Source: Maridesulfovibrio zosterae DSM 11974 (GTDB lineage: Bacteria; Desulfobacterota; Desulfovibrionia; Desulfovibrionales; Desulfovibrionaceae). From it: a DNA stretch of 64,000 nt. Made by a program: the position numbers and the translations under genes. Position 1 is the first letter of the stretch. The number at the start of each line of letters is the position of its first letter. A model generated the notes under the pieces. It saw only the letters and a list, made by a program, of their open reading frames with translations, had not been told where the DNA came from and ran no database searches. The DNA is taken from assembly GCF_000425265.1 (NCBI RefSeq), contig NZ_AUDC01000010.1, positions 372,001-436,000 on the forward strand, given 5' to 3'. Of the stretch, positions 36,703 to 45,607 are shown in pieces.

Positions 36703-36706
36703 CCTT

Positions 36707-37096
36707 TTATCCCTTGGATTTATTACTATGTAAGGTTATGCGTTCGACGATGCTTTTATAATAAGTATCTTCCTCGTCAATGGAAATTTTCATACCCCGA
36801 GAATTCTTTACCCTTTCAAGAAGAAGATTAACCTTCTGGATTTGTTTATAACGCTCTTTTTCATCTTCCATATGTTCAAGCAAATCAAGGGCAGAATGGA
36901 TATCTTTTCTGAGTTGCATTTCAGGAGGCAGATATCCAGCATTTTTTAAGGCCTTATATGCCATACGTAAATCAGGAGGAATCATGGAATCATCTTCGTA
37001 TTCGATAGGTCTTCCAGAGCAGGAAAGATTCTCAAAATCACCTTTGTGCTCTGCTTCTTTAATTTTGGCTTCTGCTATTGCATGTATAAAATACAT
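36707..37096 (-). CDS. DUF1992 (DnaJ subfamily C28-like) protein
   Basis: The 129-residue cytoplasmic protein matches the DUF1992 pattern: AIAEAKIKEAEHKGDFENLSCSGRP, then PPDLRMAYKALKNAGYLPPE and a charged helical tail. The family lacks a J domain in bacteria and its function is unknown. It lies 8 bp after the PqiC-like lipoprotein gene and 4 bp before the propeller gene, so it is probably co-transcribed with the lipid-transport cluster. Confidence 0.85.
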   Translation of the reverse strand: MYFIHAIAEAKIKEAEHKGDFENLSCSGRPIEYEDDSMIPPDLRMAYKALKNAGYLPPEMQLRKDIHSALDLLEHMEDEKERYKQIQKVNLLLERVKNSRGMKISIDEEDTYYKSIVERITLHSNKSKG

Positions 37097-37104
37097 ATCT
37101 CATT

Positions 37105-37719
37105 CTATTTTTGGGATAACTGAGCGTGATCAAGCCCGTCTATCCAGATTATGGTTTTGTTCATGAGTGACTCCACAGCAGAATTTGCGGCGGCAGCAAG
37201 ACTATTACCGTCAATTGATTTTACAGGAGCAGATGCATCTATCAATTTCCGGGATAACAAAATTTTACCGCTGCTATCCCATAGAGAATACCTCACTGCT
37301 ACAGTAAACTCATCCTTTGTGCCTTGTTGTAATTCAAAAGAGGTTATCACGCCGGAGAGGACAAGCGACCGTTCAATTCCCGGCCGGTATGGTGTAACAA
37401 CTTCATAATTATCCAAACAATTTAATGCCGGCCCCGCTATCACATCGAATATTTCTGCCGGAGTTCCTTCCCAGCTCCATCTATAATTTGGATTTAGAAC
37501 GGAGCCTACAGCAAAAATTACAGTTTCACGATCAAGCGAAGGCAAGCTTGTATACCGCTTGATAATCATCTTCGGTGCATGTGATTTAACTTTTTCACAA
37601 TTAGAACCGCTTTTAATTCCATCTCCTATACGCAGATAGGATGGCTCAATTGATTTTCCACCAAAACATCCACCTGCAAACACAACAAATATTATTAAAA
37701 TTAAAATGTTCTTATTCAT
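37105..37719 (-). CDS. ABC-type transport auxiliary lipoprotein (PqiC/DUF330-like)
   Basis: The 204-residue protein has a lipoprotein signal with FAGGC and a YLRIGDG-type N-terminal strand typical of LptE-fold/PqiC lipoproteins that partner MCE proteins in the outer membrane. The ATG at 37719 follows AGGGG and overlaps the mlaD stop by 8 bp, which supports it over the 15-codon upstream extension. It probably delivers or accepts phospholipid at the outer membrane in place of a separate MlaC/MlaA, neither of which is present here. Confidence 0.8.
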   Translation of the reverse strand: MNKNILILIIFVVFAGGCFGGKSIEPSYLRIGDGIKSGSNCEKVKSHAPKMIIKRYTSLPSLDRETVIFAVGSVLNPNYRWSWEGTPAEIFDVIAGPALNCLDNYEVVTPYRPGIERSLVLSGVITSFELQQGTKDEFTVAVRYSLWDSSGKILLSRKLIDASAPVKSIDGNSLAAAANSAVESLMNKTIIWIDGLDHAQLSQK

Positions 37720-38674
37720 CTGAAGCCCCTTTAGGCGGGTTGAACACCTGCCACGGACGTTCACGAAGAGATCTTGCCAGTCGATTCATTTCACGCGAAA
37801 GCCTGTTTATATTAACAAGGATCATTTCCAACTCTTCCTGATCATATTCCATGTTTCTGCTAAGGTCTTTTGTCAGTACTTCTATACCGTCTACAGCCCG
37901 AACGACCTGCCCATCAACATTAAGCAAAGTCTTACTCAGATTTCCTTCAAGAGCTAAGAGAACATCTTCTATCTTTTGCAATGTGTCTGCAACCTCAGCC
38001 GTTAACAGTGTGATACTTTTTGAACCGGTATGCATCGCTGACGCCCCGGTTCTGGAAAGATTTTTCCATTCTTTACCAAATGAAACTAACGTTGCATTTG
38101 TTTGTGACAAAAGCGCAGGAGCCATTTCAAGACTTTTTTCGATGTTAGACATGTTTTTATCAGAAAAGAGCTTCTCAAAGCCTCTTACAGCCTTTTCGAG
38201 TTGTGGAACCAGTTTGGCTATGGATTTCCCCATTTCAGCAGCCACATCATTCATGCTCATAAAAATTGCAGCAGGAATCTGCGCTCCAATCGGTAATTTT
38301 TGGCCGGCCTCTCCATTAAGCTGCAATAAAATATAGTTATCACCAACCAGCCCTTTCTGGGTAACTGTGGCCACTGTCCCTTCGTAGAGAGGAAAGTCTT
38401 CATCAATATTAATTATTACAGATATTTTACCGGGATTAGACGGTTCAACTTCTATTGACTTAACCTTCCCGATACTCAGTCCTGCGTATTTAACAGGACG
38501 TCCTGACGTAAGGTCCTTCACATTATGAAATAAAATTTTATATTGAGAATAGTTTGAAAAAAAATCATGTCCTCCAAGGAAGATAATAAAAAGACCAAGC
38601 ACAATCATTCCCGCAACAGCGGCCAAAGCGGCTTTGATAATATCTTTTGCAGAACTGCGGGGATTTAGTACCAT
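37712..38674 (-). CDS. mlaD: MCE-domain protein MlaD
   Basis: The 320-residue protein has one N-terminal membrane helix (about 13-34) and a single MCE/MlaD domain (about 40-120) with ILFHNVKDLTSGRPVKYAGLSIGKVKSIEV, followed by a long helical region (about 130-300). MlaD hexamers carry lipid between the inner membrane ABC complex and the outer membrane. It is 15 bp downstream of the ATPase gene. The long helical tail is larger than in E. coli MlaD (183 aa), as in other MCE proteins of this lineage. Confidence 0.92.
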   Translation of the reverse strand: MVLNPRSSAKDIIKAALAAVAGMIVLGLFIIFLGGHDFFSNYSQYKILFHNVKDLTSGRPVKYAGLSIGKVKSIEVEPSNPGKISVIINIDEDFPLYEGTVATVTQKGLVGDNYILLQLNGEAGQKLPIGAQIPAAIFMSMNDVAAEMGKSIAKLVPQLEKAVRGFEKLFSDKNMSNIEKSLEMAPALLSQTNATLVSFGKEWKNLSRTGASAMHTGSKSITLLTAEVADTLQKIEDVLLALEGNLSKTLLNVDGQVVRAVDGIEVLTKDLSRNMEYDQEELEMILVNINRLSREMNRLARSLRERPWQVFNPPKGASDE

Positions 38675-38689
38675 AAACTTCTCCCAAGC

Positions 38690-39493
38690 TTAAACTCTAC
38701 TTCGAAACATTACTGCCCGTTCCATATTATCATCAAGCTTAGTAGGCCTGCGTTCCAGAAAATTGATAATATATGGATCATCAGAATTACGCAGTCCTTC
38801 AAGATCACCTTGATAAAGACACATATTTTTATGCAATACTACAACGAAGTCGGCAATATTAAAAAGGCTGTCCAGATCATGAGTAACAACTATAGTTGTT
38901 ACATTAAAAGTTTCTTTGAGCTTTAAGATCAACTGATCAAGATCAGCGGCTGTTATCGGGTCCAGACCGGAAGAAGGTTCATCACAAAGCAATGTGGTAG
39001 GGTCCATAACCATTGCTCGTGCAAGCCCTGCTCTTTTGCGCATGCCTCCTGAGAGCTGGCTCGGAAAATAGTGAATGAAATCTCCAAGTCCCACCATGCG
39101 TAACTTCATCATCACAACTTCTTCAATTATTGAATCAGGCAGCTCAGTATGCTCCTGTAATGGAAGAGCAACATTTTCGCCTAAAGTAAGTGACCCCAGC
39201 ATTGCGCCATCCTGAAACAACACTCCCATACGAGTCCTGATTTTAGTATAAGCCTGCTCATCACTTAAATCTGTAAGATTTGTTTTTCCTAAAAATATTT
39301 CTCCAGATACAGGAGTATTAAGCCCAAGTATATGACGCAGAAGAGTTGATTTACCACAACCTGAACCACCTAAAATAACACTTATTTTACCTGCTGGAAG
39401 AACTGCACTCAAGTTTTCCATCAAAACTTTACCCGGATAACCGAGGCTTAATTCTTTGAGGATTATGTCCTGAGCAAGTCTTGATGATTTCAT
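38690..39493 (-). CDS. mlaF: ABC transporter ATPase MlaF
   Basis: The 267-residue ATPase has Walker A GGSGCGKSTLLRH, ABC signature LSGGMRKRAGLARAM, Walker B TTLLCDEPSSGLDP and the H-loop VTHD, so it is complete. It powers lipid movement through MlaE/MlaD. It lies 6 bp after mlaE. The gene order STAS-mlaE-mlaF-mlaD-lipoprotein differs from E. coli mlaFEDCB. Confidence 0.94.
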   Translation of the reverse strand: MKSSRLAQDIILKELSLGYPGKVLMENLSAVLPAGKISVILGGSGCGKSTLLRHILGLNTPVSGEIFLGKTNLTDLSDEQAYTKIRTRMGVLFQDGAMLGSLTLGENVALPLQEHTELPDSIIEEVVMMKLRMVGLGDFIHYFPSQLSGGMRKRAGLARAMVMDPTTLLCDEPSSGLDPITAADLDQLILKLKETFNVTTIVVTHDLDSLFNIADFVVVLHKNMCLYQGDLEGLRNSDDPYIINFLERRPTKLDDNMERAVMFRSRV

Positions 39494-39499
39494 GATTGA

Positions 39500-40249
39500 T
39501 CACCTGAATATAAAATTAAGAGCTGTAAAAAATAGATCCAATAAAATTATCATAAAAATTGATATTACCACAGAATTCGTTGTTTTACGACCAACATCAG
39601 CTGCTCCTTCACGCGCCAGAAATCCTTGCCAACACCCAATAACGGTAATTGCAACAGCAAAACCGACACTTTTAACTAATCCAGCCAATACGTCATGCAG
39701 TTGCAAAAACTCTACTGAATTATTGAAATATGTAGTTTCGTTGATACCAAGAGCAACGGCAGAAAATACTCCACCAGAAAAAATTCCAATGAAATCAGAC
39801 CAGATAGTCAGACAGGGAACCATAATCAGCATAGCAATCAATTTGGGAACAACAAGAAAACGGACGGGTTCGATACCCATAACTTCAAGGGCATCAATTT
39901 CTTCTGAAATCTGCATGGTCGCAATTTCAGCAGTAAAGGCGGCACCGGAACGTCCAGTGACAATAATAGCTGTAAGTAAGGGCCCAAGCTCGCGGATAAT
40001 GGTCACCCCGACGAGATTGGCTACGTAGCTTATAGCTCCTACTTTTTCCAGCTGCTGTGCAGATTGCAGAGCCAGAATGATTCCCGTACAGGCAGAAATA
40101 ACACTTACAATGGGAATTGAATCTGCCCCGACTTGAGCCAAATCACGGAAAAGACGTTTTCGATAAAAAGATTTTTTTTTACCCGATCTTAGACGCAAGC
40201 ATGCCATTAATCTTGAGATCATCCATGCGAGCACCTGCAATCCGTTCAT
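39500..40249 (-). CDS. mlaE: ABC transporter permease MlaE
   Basis: The 249-residue MlaE/YrbE family permease has five hydrophobic segments and the conserved motifs IPIVSVISACTGIILALQSA, GPLLTAIIVTGRSGAAFTAEIATM and VMGIEPVRFLVVPK. It starts 31 bp after the STAS gene. It is an inner-membrane component of the phospholipid transport complex. Confidence 0.94.
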   Translation of the reverse strand: MNGLQVLAWMISRLMACLRLRSGKKKSFYRKRLFRDLAQVGADSIPIVSVISACTGIILALQSAQQLEKVGAISYVANLVGVTIIRELGPLLTAIIVTGRSGAAFTAEIATMQISEEIDALEVMGIEPVRFLVVPKLIAMLIMVPCLTIWSDFIGIFSGGVFSAVALGINETTYFNNSVEFLQLHDVLAGLVKSVGFAVAITVIGCWQGFLAREGAADVGRKTTNSVVISIFMIILLDLFFTALNFIFR

Positions 40250-40280
40250 ATAACCGTACTCCCAGTCTATTTATGAAGCA

Positions 40281-40589
40281 CTATTTCATCCCGAATAAAG
40301 ATTTAACTTGAGTGAGATTGAGCAACCTATCCACTTGATCAGTTACGGCTATTATTTTTACACTTCTGCCGTCTTTATCAAGTATTTTTCTGAGCTCAAT
40401 TAAAGAGGCCAGCCCTGAACTATCAAGATATTCCAATTCAGAAAGATCAACCTGAACAAGGCCGGATGTTTTACTTACAAAATTATGCATTTCATCTCTG
40501 AGTTCAGGTGTTCCTGTAAAATCAACCTCACCCGTTATCTTGATCAGCACTTCCTCAATAGAGGATTCAAATTTCCAGCCTACCCCCAT
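40281..40589 (-). CDS. STAS-domain protein (anti-sigma antagonist/MlaB-like)
   Basis: The 102-residue single STAS domain has VDLSELEYLDSSGLASL with Ser57/Ser58 at the position phosphorylated in SpoIIAA-type antagonists. The ATG follows AAGGAG. It lies between a PP2C phosphatase gene and mlaE, and could be MlaB (the STAS subunit of MlaFEDB) or a partner-switch protein acting on the same complex. Both readings are inference; the retained Ser fits a phosphorylation switch. Confidence 0.88.
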   Translation of the reverse strand: MGVGWKFESSIEEVLIKITGEVDFTGTPELRDEMHNFVSKTSGLVQVDLSELEYLDSSGLASLIELRKILDKDGRSVKIIAVTDQVDRLLNLTQVKSLFGMK

Positions 40590-40618
40590 ATGCGCTCCTT
40601 ACTAAAATTTTAAACCAG

Positions 40619-41878
40619 TCATGATCGAAAAATCTCAACAACTGTTGTATCATCATTGGGAGGAGTTTCTCCACGCCACCCAGAAACTGCTTTCAGCAAT
40701 TCTTCACCAAGTGGAGGGTCGCCGGCTCCTTGTAAGGTATTAACAAGCCGCTCTTCTCCAAAAAATTCACCATCAGCTCTTCGTGCTTCATCAACACCAT
40801 CAGTAACAATGATCATAGACTGACCTTTTTCAAGCACAAACTCAGTAGTTCCAAAATCCCCGTCATCCAGAATTCCAACGGGTAAACCAAAAGGTCTTTC
40901 AACTTCTGTAACTACGCCATTATCTACAAGTAAAGGGGCAGGATGTCCTGCAACTGCATACTCACACCTTCCACTTTCAGGGTGGTAGCGAAAAAGAACC
41001 ATAGTAGCAAAAACTTCACCATTCATGAACTCCCATGCTCCTGCATTTACCGACTTAAGCATATCACCGGGAGTTTTCTCATTTAACGCTTCAGCTCTGA
41101 TACGGGTCCACAGTGCAGACATGATCAAAGCTGCAGGCAACCCTTTACCAGCTACATCTGCAACATAAATATACCAGCTTCCGTCAGAGTTCGGTATAAA
41201 ATCATAAAGATCTCCTCCTACAAACTGAGCAGGAACCGAACTCCCCCAGATATAATTACCATTGTCAAGCTCAGGCTGTTTAGGATTAAACTGCTTTTGA
41301 ATTCGAGAGGCCGCTTCTAGCTGCGTTTCAAACTTCAGCTGATTCAGTCTCTGAACCAAAAGTTCAGATCTAACCAAAGCAACACCTGCAAGATGACCGA
41401 AGCTTTCTAATAATTCCTGATCTTCAACAACAAAACACTCTTTATCAATCGAATTTAAAACCTGAACAACACCGAGCAATTTTTCTTTATGAATAATTGG
41501 TACACATAGTATACACCTAGTTTTAAAGCCTGTCTTCTCATCTGCAACTTTTGAAAAACGATTATCATTCTGCGCATCAGTAACATTAACTGACTTTTTA
41601 TTCTCAGCAACCCACCCGGCAATGCCCTGTCCCAGAGGTAGTTCAAATCCGGTCTTGAGCTCCTTCATTTTTTCTTCGCCCAGTACATCATTCATAGCCA
41701 AGGCGAAACGCAGTACATTCTTTTCCTCCTCATACAACATGATAGACGAAGCTTCAGCACCAGTTACATCCTGAGCCAACCTCAGTAACTGCGGAAGCAA
41801 ATCTGTTAGAGAATCAATGCTCGCCAGAACCTCATTCGCCCGAATCAGCTGTTTTAGTCTACCCGCCTGACTGCTCAA
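40619..41878 (-). CDS. GAF-domain PP2C (SpoIIE/RsbU-type) phosphatase
   Basis: The 419-residue protein joins a GAF domain (about 20-165) to a SpoIIE-type PP2C domain (about 205-419). The latter has VGGDLYDF, YIYVADVAGKGLPAALIM and GDGVDEARR-like ITDGVDEAR metal ligands, so it is likely active. It probably dephosphorylates the STAS protein encoded 29 bp downstream. The start is TTG with GGAG 7 bp upstream. No serine kinase (RsbW-type) gene is adjacent. Confidence 0.9.
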   Translation of the reverse strand: MSSQAGRLKQLIRANEVLASIDSLTDLLPQLLRLAQDVTGAEASSIMLYEEEKNVLRFALAMNDVLGEEKMKELKTGFELPLGQGIAGWVAENKKSVNVTDAQNDNRFSKVADEKTGFKTRCILCVPIIHKEKLLGVVQVLNSIDKECFVVEDQELLESFGHLAGVALVRSELLVQRLNQLKFETQLEAASRIQKQFNPKQPELDNGNYIWGSSVPAQFVGGDLYDFIPNSDGSWYIYVADVAGKGLPAALIMSALWTRIRAEALNEKTPGDMLKSVNAGAWEFMNGEVFATMVLFRYHPESGRCEYAVAGHPAPLLVDNGVVTEVERPFGLPVGILDDGDFGTTEFVLEKGQSMIIVTDGVDEARRADGEFFGEERLVNTLQGAGDPPLGEELLKAVSGWRGETPPNDDTTVVEIFRS

Positions 41879-41966
41879 TTTCCACTCCCGCTCTTGTACC
41901 CAATTAACAATATGTTATTTTAACTCATGCCTGAATAGGATAATGTTATTAAATACAAATTAAATA

Positions 41967-42983
41967 CTAGGATGATTCACTCCAGTTATTAACCTCTGGC
42001 TTAGGCCAGTCACGAACAGCTTCTGCCAACTCTTCAACAGTTACTGTTGCAGCTCCAACCTGACCGACCACAATCCCCGCAGCATAATTTGCAAGTATAG
42101 CTGAAGTAAGTGGATCAAGACCTGATGCCAGTCCTAGTCCAAGCGTTGCGATCACAGTATCACCAGCACCTGTCACATCAAAGACCTTACGGGCAAAAGT
42201 AGGGACATGCTTAACCACATTACTGGACTCAAAAAAAGCCATACCATCCCCACCCAGCGTGATAAGCAGATGAGTAGGGCTGAGACGGTCGAATAATCTG
42301 CGTCCAGCTTCAAGCACATCCGCCTTATTATTTACAGCCATTGATGCGCCCTCCCCAGCTTCTTTTGAGTTAGGAGTGAGCATTGTGACAGATTTGTAGC
42401 GATCATAATTAACCGTCTTGGGATCAACAAGAACATGAGGCTTATGCTGTTTCTTTTCAAGTAGCTCCCAAAAACGGGCAAAAAACTTTTCAGAAAGAGC
42501 CCCTTTCCCATAATCAGAAAGAATCACAACTTTAAAATCACAAATTTCTTTTTCAAGAAAAAGAAACAATTCATCCAATAAGGCATCAGAAAAATCAGAG
42601 TTTTTCTCACGGTCCACTCTGACCATTTGCTGATTATGAGCCATAACGCGTGTTTTCTTAGTAGTCGGCCTGTCATCAGCATTTTGCAAATAACACTTTA
42701 TTCCAGATTCAGAGCAAAGACGATTAAAAAGCCGCCCCTCCTCATCTGCCCCCACAAATCCAATGAGATGAGGTTCACCACCAAGCGAAACAATATTACA
42801 AGCAACATTCCCTGCTCCGCCAAGGAGGTATTTTTCCTCTGTAACCTGCACAACTGGAACGGGAGCTTCAGGAGAAATCCTATCAACGGAACCTATCACA
42901 TAATGATCAAGCATGACATCACCAATGATCAAAACTTTCTGCCCCTGAAGACTTGGGAGCACACTCAATATTTTTTTATCCAT
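41967..42983 (-). CDS. rfaE1: D-glycero-beta-D-manno-heptose-7-phosphate kinase
   Basis: The 338-residue protein is a PfkB-family sugar kinase matching the N-terminal half of HldE: IGDVMLDHYVIGSVDRISPEAPVPVV at residues about 20-45 and the PfkB signature DVTGAGDTVIATLGLGLASG near the C-terminus (catalytic Asp). The C-terminal nucleotidyltransferase half of HldE is absent, so the split form (HldA/RfaE1) is meant. It makes ADP-heptose precursors for lipopolysaccharide. It follows parB by 27 bp. Confidence 0.94.
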   Translation of the reverse strand: MDKKILSVLPSLQGQKVLIIGDVMLDHYVIGSVDRISPEAPVPVVQVTEEKYLLGGAGNVACNIVSLGGEPHLIGFVGADEEGRLFNRLCSESGIKCYLQNADDRPTTKKTRVMAHNQQMVRVDREKNSDFSDALLDELFLFLEKEICDFKVVILSDYGKGALSEKFFARFWELLEKKQHKPHVLVDPKTVNYDRYKSVTMLTPNSKEAGEGASMAVNNKADVLEAGRRLFDRLSPTHLLITLGGDGMAFFESSNVVKHVPTFARKVFDVTGAGDTVIATLGLGLASGLDPLTSAILANYAAGIVVGQVGAATVTVEELAEAVRDWPKPEVNNWSESS

Positions 42984-43010
42984 TTTTTAATTGTTCCTGT
43001 TACACCTATT

Positions 43011-43946
43011 CTATGAACGCAGCTCAAGAATGGCCACAAGCCGTTCAAGCTCTTCTTCAGATGAAAAATTAATTGTCATTTTACCCTTGTTGTGAGATCC
43101 GCTAAAAACAATTTTCGTCTCAAGAGCAGATTCAAGCCGCCCTTTAATTCTTTCTAAATTTTCATCTTTAGATTTGGGTTCTTTCTTTTTGGGCTTAGCT
43201 TTTACTTCGTCACCAGAGAGTGGCATTTTCGGAAGTTTGCCATTTTCCTTAAAATACGAAGCAGCTCCTTCAGCCTGACGCACAGACAAACCTTCTGACA
43301 TGATAAGCTGAAACAACTCTTCACGGACTGCGTCATCTGCCACAGCCATTAATGCCCGGCCATGACCTGCAGATATTTTGCTCTCCCCGATAGCCCCCTG
43401 AATAGATTCTGAGAGAGTCAGTAAGCGCATTGAATTGGACAGAGCTGAGCGGCTTTTCCCAACCTGTCTTGCTAATTGTTCCTGGCTGAGTCCAAATTTT
43501 GAAATCAACTCCTGATATCCAGAAGCTTCTTCTATGGGGTTTAAATCTTCGCGCTGCAGGTTCTCGATTAAGGCAATGGCCATGCTTTCAAGATCTGTCA
43601 TGTCACGAATTACCGCAGGAATTTCATCCAGCCCTGCAAGCTTTGAAGCTCGAAGGCGGCGTTCACCGGCAACCAGCTCAAAACGATCTTTACGTCCAGC
43701 AACCGGCCTGACCAAAACAGGCTGTAAAACACCTTTTGCTCGAATTGATTCCGATAAATCTTTTAAAGCCTCGGCAGAAAATTCTTTACGCGGCTGATTT
43801 GGATTAGCCACAATCATGTCAATTTTAATTTGACGGGCATCAATAGCATTTTCATTATGATTTATACCAGAAACACCTGTACTGGATTGTGCGCCGCCAA
43901 GAAGGGCATCCAAGCCTCTTCCTAAACCGCCTGTTACACCTGCCAT
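43011..43946 (-). CDS. parB: Chromosome partitioning protein ParB
   Basis: The 311-residue protein has the N-terminal GLGRGLDALLGG that contacts ParA, then the ParB/Spo0J CTPase motifs PNQPRKEF, LVAGERRLRASKLAGLDEIPA and ENLQREDLNPIEEA, a helix-turn-helix (LSQEQLARQVGKSRSALSN) and a C-terminal dimer domain. It binds parS and loads SMC. The ATG follows AAGGAG. parA lies upstream on the same strand but is separated by a forward-strand gene. Confidence 0.97.
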   Translation of the reverse strand: MAGVTGGLGRGLDALLGGAQSSTGVSGINHNENAIDARQIKIDMIVANPNQPRKEFSAEALKDLSESIRAKGVLQPVLVRPVAGRKDRFELVAGERRLRASKLAGLDEIPAVIRDMTDLESMAIALIENLQREDLNPIEEASGYQELISKFGLSQEQLARQVGKSRSALSNSMRLLTLSESIQGAIGESKISAGHGRALMAVADDAVREELFQLIMSEGLSVRQAEGAASYFKENGKLPKMPLSGDEVKAKPKKKEPKSKDENLERIKGRLESALETKIVFSGSHNKGKMTINFSSEEELERLVAILELRS

Positions 43947-44062
43947 ATTTATCTCCTTATATTTAACCTCCGCATGGGGAGGAACATAAATTTCCTTTGA
44001 CTTGCCAGCAACCGTGATTAATGTATGCCTACACCATTTACAAATATAACGTCGGAGGCAAC

Positions 44063-44488
44063 ATGTCTAAAAACGATGATAGTCTTACAGAACTTTTCGA
44101 CAAAGAAGGAAACCAGATAGGGGTCCTTATCAGTGCTGACTTATGGGCCCAAATAAAACCCCATATTAAGCAGTTCATTCCCTCTGAAGCACCTAAAGAA
44201 CGTCCTGAACCTATCAAGGACTGGGAAATACTTAAAGAGTATTGGGATTTCCCCTACCCTGTTGATACTGATGTGCACTGTGAGCATTGCGGTACACGTA
44301 CAGAGAACTGGGAGACAGACACTCCCCGCAAATTTAAACTTGCTTCCTGCAATCTGGGAGGATTGGTCTCTTTTAAATGCCAGCAATGTAATGCACGTAT
44401 CGTCAAAAAACATTTCAAAAATGAAATTACGGTTGAATGCACCCCTTACATTGATGAAAAAAGCAAAAATATGGAAGCACGCTACTAG
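44063..44488 (+). CDS. Small zinc-ribbon-like protein of unknown function
   Basis: The 141-residue protein has two Cys pairs (CEHCG and CQQCN, about 32 residues apart) suggesting one zinc ribbon, plus an acidic N-terminal half. It has no membrane segment. The ATG at 44063 is fixed by CGGAGG 6 bp upstream. It sits on the opposite strand between parA and parB. No family was recognised. It is closed by a strong bidirectional terminator. Confidence 0.75.
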   Translation: MSKNDDSLTELFDKEGNQIGVLISADLWAQIKPHIKQFIPSEAPKERPEPIKDWEILKEYWDFPYPVDTDVHCEHCGTRTENWETDTPRKFKLASCNLGGLVSFKCQQCNARIVKKHFKNEITVECTPYIDEKSKNMEARY

Positions 44489-44509
44489 ACCTGAAATAAA
44501 TGAATCAAT

Positions 44510-44542
44510 AAGGCCGACTTTGTAAAAAGTCGGCCTTTTCTT
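44510..44542. terminator. Bidirectional intrinsic terminator
   Basis: AAGGCCGACTT/AAGTCGGCCTT arms with a short A-rich loop are followed by TTTTCTTTT. It separates the forward zinc-ribbon gene from the convergent parA gene. Confidence 0.88.
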
Positions 44543-45322
44543 TTACTGCTGATCAAGCTCCGCATGTTTCTTCACAACTTCTTGTGCAAGATTCAAGTAT
44601 GCAAGAGCACCATTTGATTTTGCATCATAAGATATCGCTGGTTTACCAAAACTAGGAGCCTCTGAGAGACGAACATTTCTTGGAATAATCGTCTCAAAAA
44701 GTCTATCAGGAAAAGCCTTTCGAACTTCATTTTTAACCTGACGAGCTAAACGGTTGCGGCGATCATACATAGTAAGTACCACGCCAAGGACCGACAAATC
44801 AGGATTCAATCTTTTCTTCACAAGCTCAAAGGTCATTAAAAGCTGAGCCATTCCTTCAAGGGCATAGTATTCTGTCTGCAATGGAACTAAAAGTTCTTTC
44901 GCTGCGCATAGTGCATTTACAGTTAGAAGCCCCAAAGAAGGAGGACAATCGAATATGATGTAATCATAATCTTCATCGACTTTCTCAATTAAATCTCTCA
45001 AATAGTACTCTCGACCGATCTTATCAATCAATTCAATCTCAGCACCTACCAAGTTCTGACTGGCAGGCATAAGAGAAAGAAACGGAATATCTGTTTGGTA
45101 TATTGCGTCATTGACTCTGTCCGGTTCGAAAAGCACGGAATAAACATTTTCTCTTGAGTCACCTGGATAAAAACCCAGTCCGCTAGAACCGTTACCCTGA
45201 GGGTCACAATCCACGAGTAGGACTTTTTTCTCCATCACAGCCAAAGAGGCTGATAAATTGATGGACGTAGTTGTCTTACCTACTCCACCTTTCTGATTGG
45301 CTACTACTATTCTTTTTGCCAC
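44543..45322 (-). CDS. parA: Chromosome partitioning ATPase ParA
   Basis: The 259-residue Soj/ParA ATPase has the deviant Walker A NQKGGVGKTTTSINL (about 8-22), Walker A' with VDCDPQGNGSSGLG and Walker B FDCPPSLGLLTVNAL. There is no N-terminal helix-turn-helix, so it is the chromosomal type. It moves ParB-parS complexes. A consensus parS lies 38 bp upstream of its start. parB is 597 bp downstream, not adjacent as usual. Confidence 0.97.
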   Translation of the reverse strand: MAKRIVVANQKGGVGKTTTSINLSASLAVMEKKVLLVDCDPQGNGSSGLGFYPGDSRENVYSVLFEPDRVNDAIYQTDIPFLSLMPASQNLVGAEIELIDKIGREYYLRDLIEKVDEDYDYIIFDCPPSLGLLTVNALCAAKELLVPLQTEYYALEGMAQLLMTFELVKKRLNPDLSVLGVVLTMYDRRNRLARQVKNEVRKAFPDRLFETIIPRNVRLSEAPSFGKPAISYDAKSNGALAYLNLAQEVVKKHAELDQQ

Positions 45323-45359
45323 TTGAAACCACCTTGTTCATGAGATTTCAATTTTTTCA

Positions 45360-45375
45360 TGTTTCACGTGAAACA
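45360..45375. promoter_or_regulatory. parS centromere site
   Basis: The sequence TGTTTCACGTGAAACA is a perfect 16-bp palindrome identical to the bacterial parS consensus. It lies just upstream of parA, where ParB can bind. It also implies proximity to the chromosome origin. Confidence 0.97.
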
Positions 45376-45565
45376 TTTATATTGATTTGACACAAAAACA
45401 TCTTTGCCAAAGCTAGACTGAAAAAAAGTTTAAATCAAGGACACAGTGCAAGTTTACGGCCCCAATATAAAAATAATCATGCGAAGATCACATAAACAAT
45501 AACAAATATAAGACTCTAAAATAATTTATAATTATATAATAAATCGAGCTTTGACAGCAAAAAAA

Positions 45566-45589
45566 AGGGCCGCAAAAAATGCGGCCCTT
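45566..45589 (-). terminator. Intrinsic terminator of the epimerase operon
   Basis: AGGGCCGCA/TGCGGCCCT arms read on the reverse strand are followed by a run of Ts. It ends the nfeD-slipin-epimerase operon. Confidence 0.9.
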
Positions 45590-45607
45590 GAATTGGAAAA
45601 GATAAAA

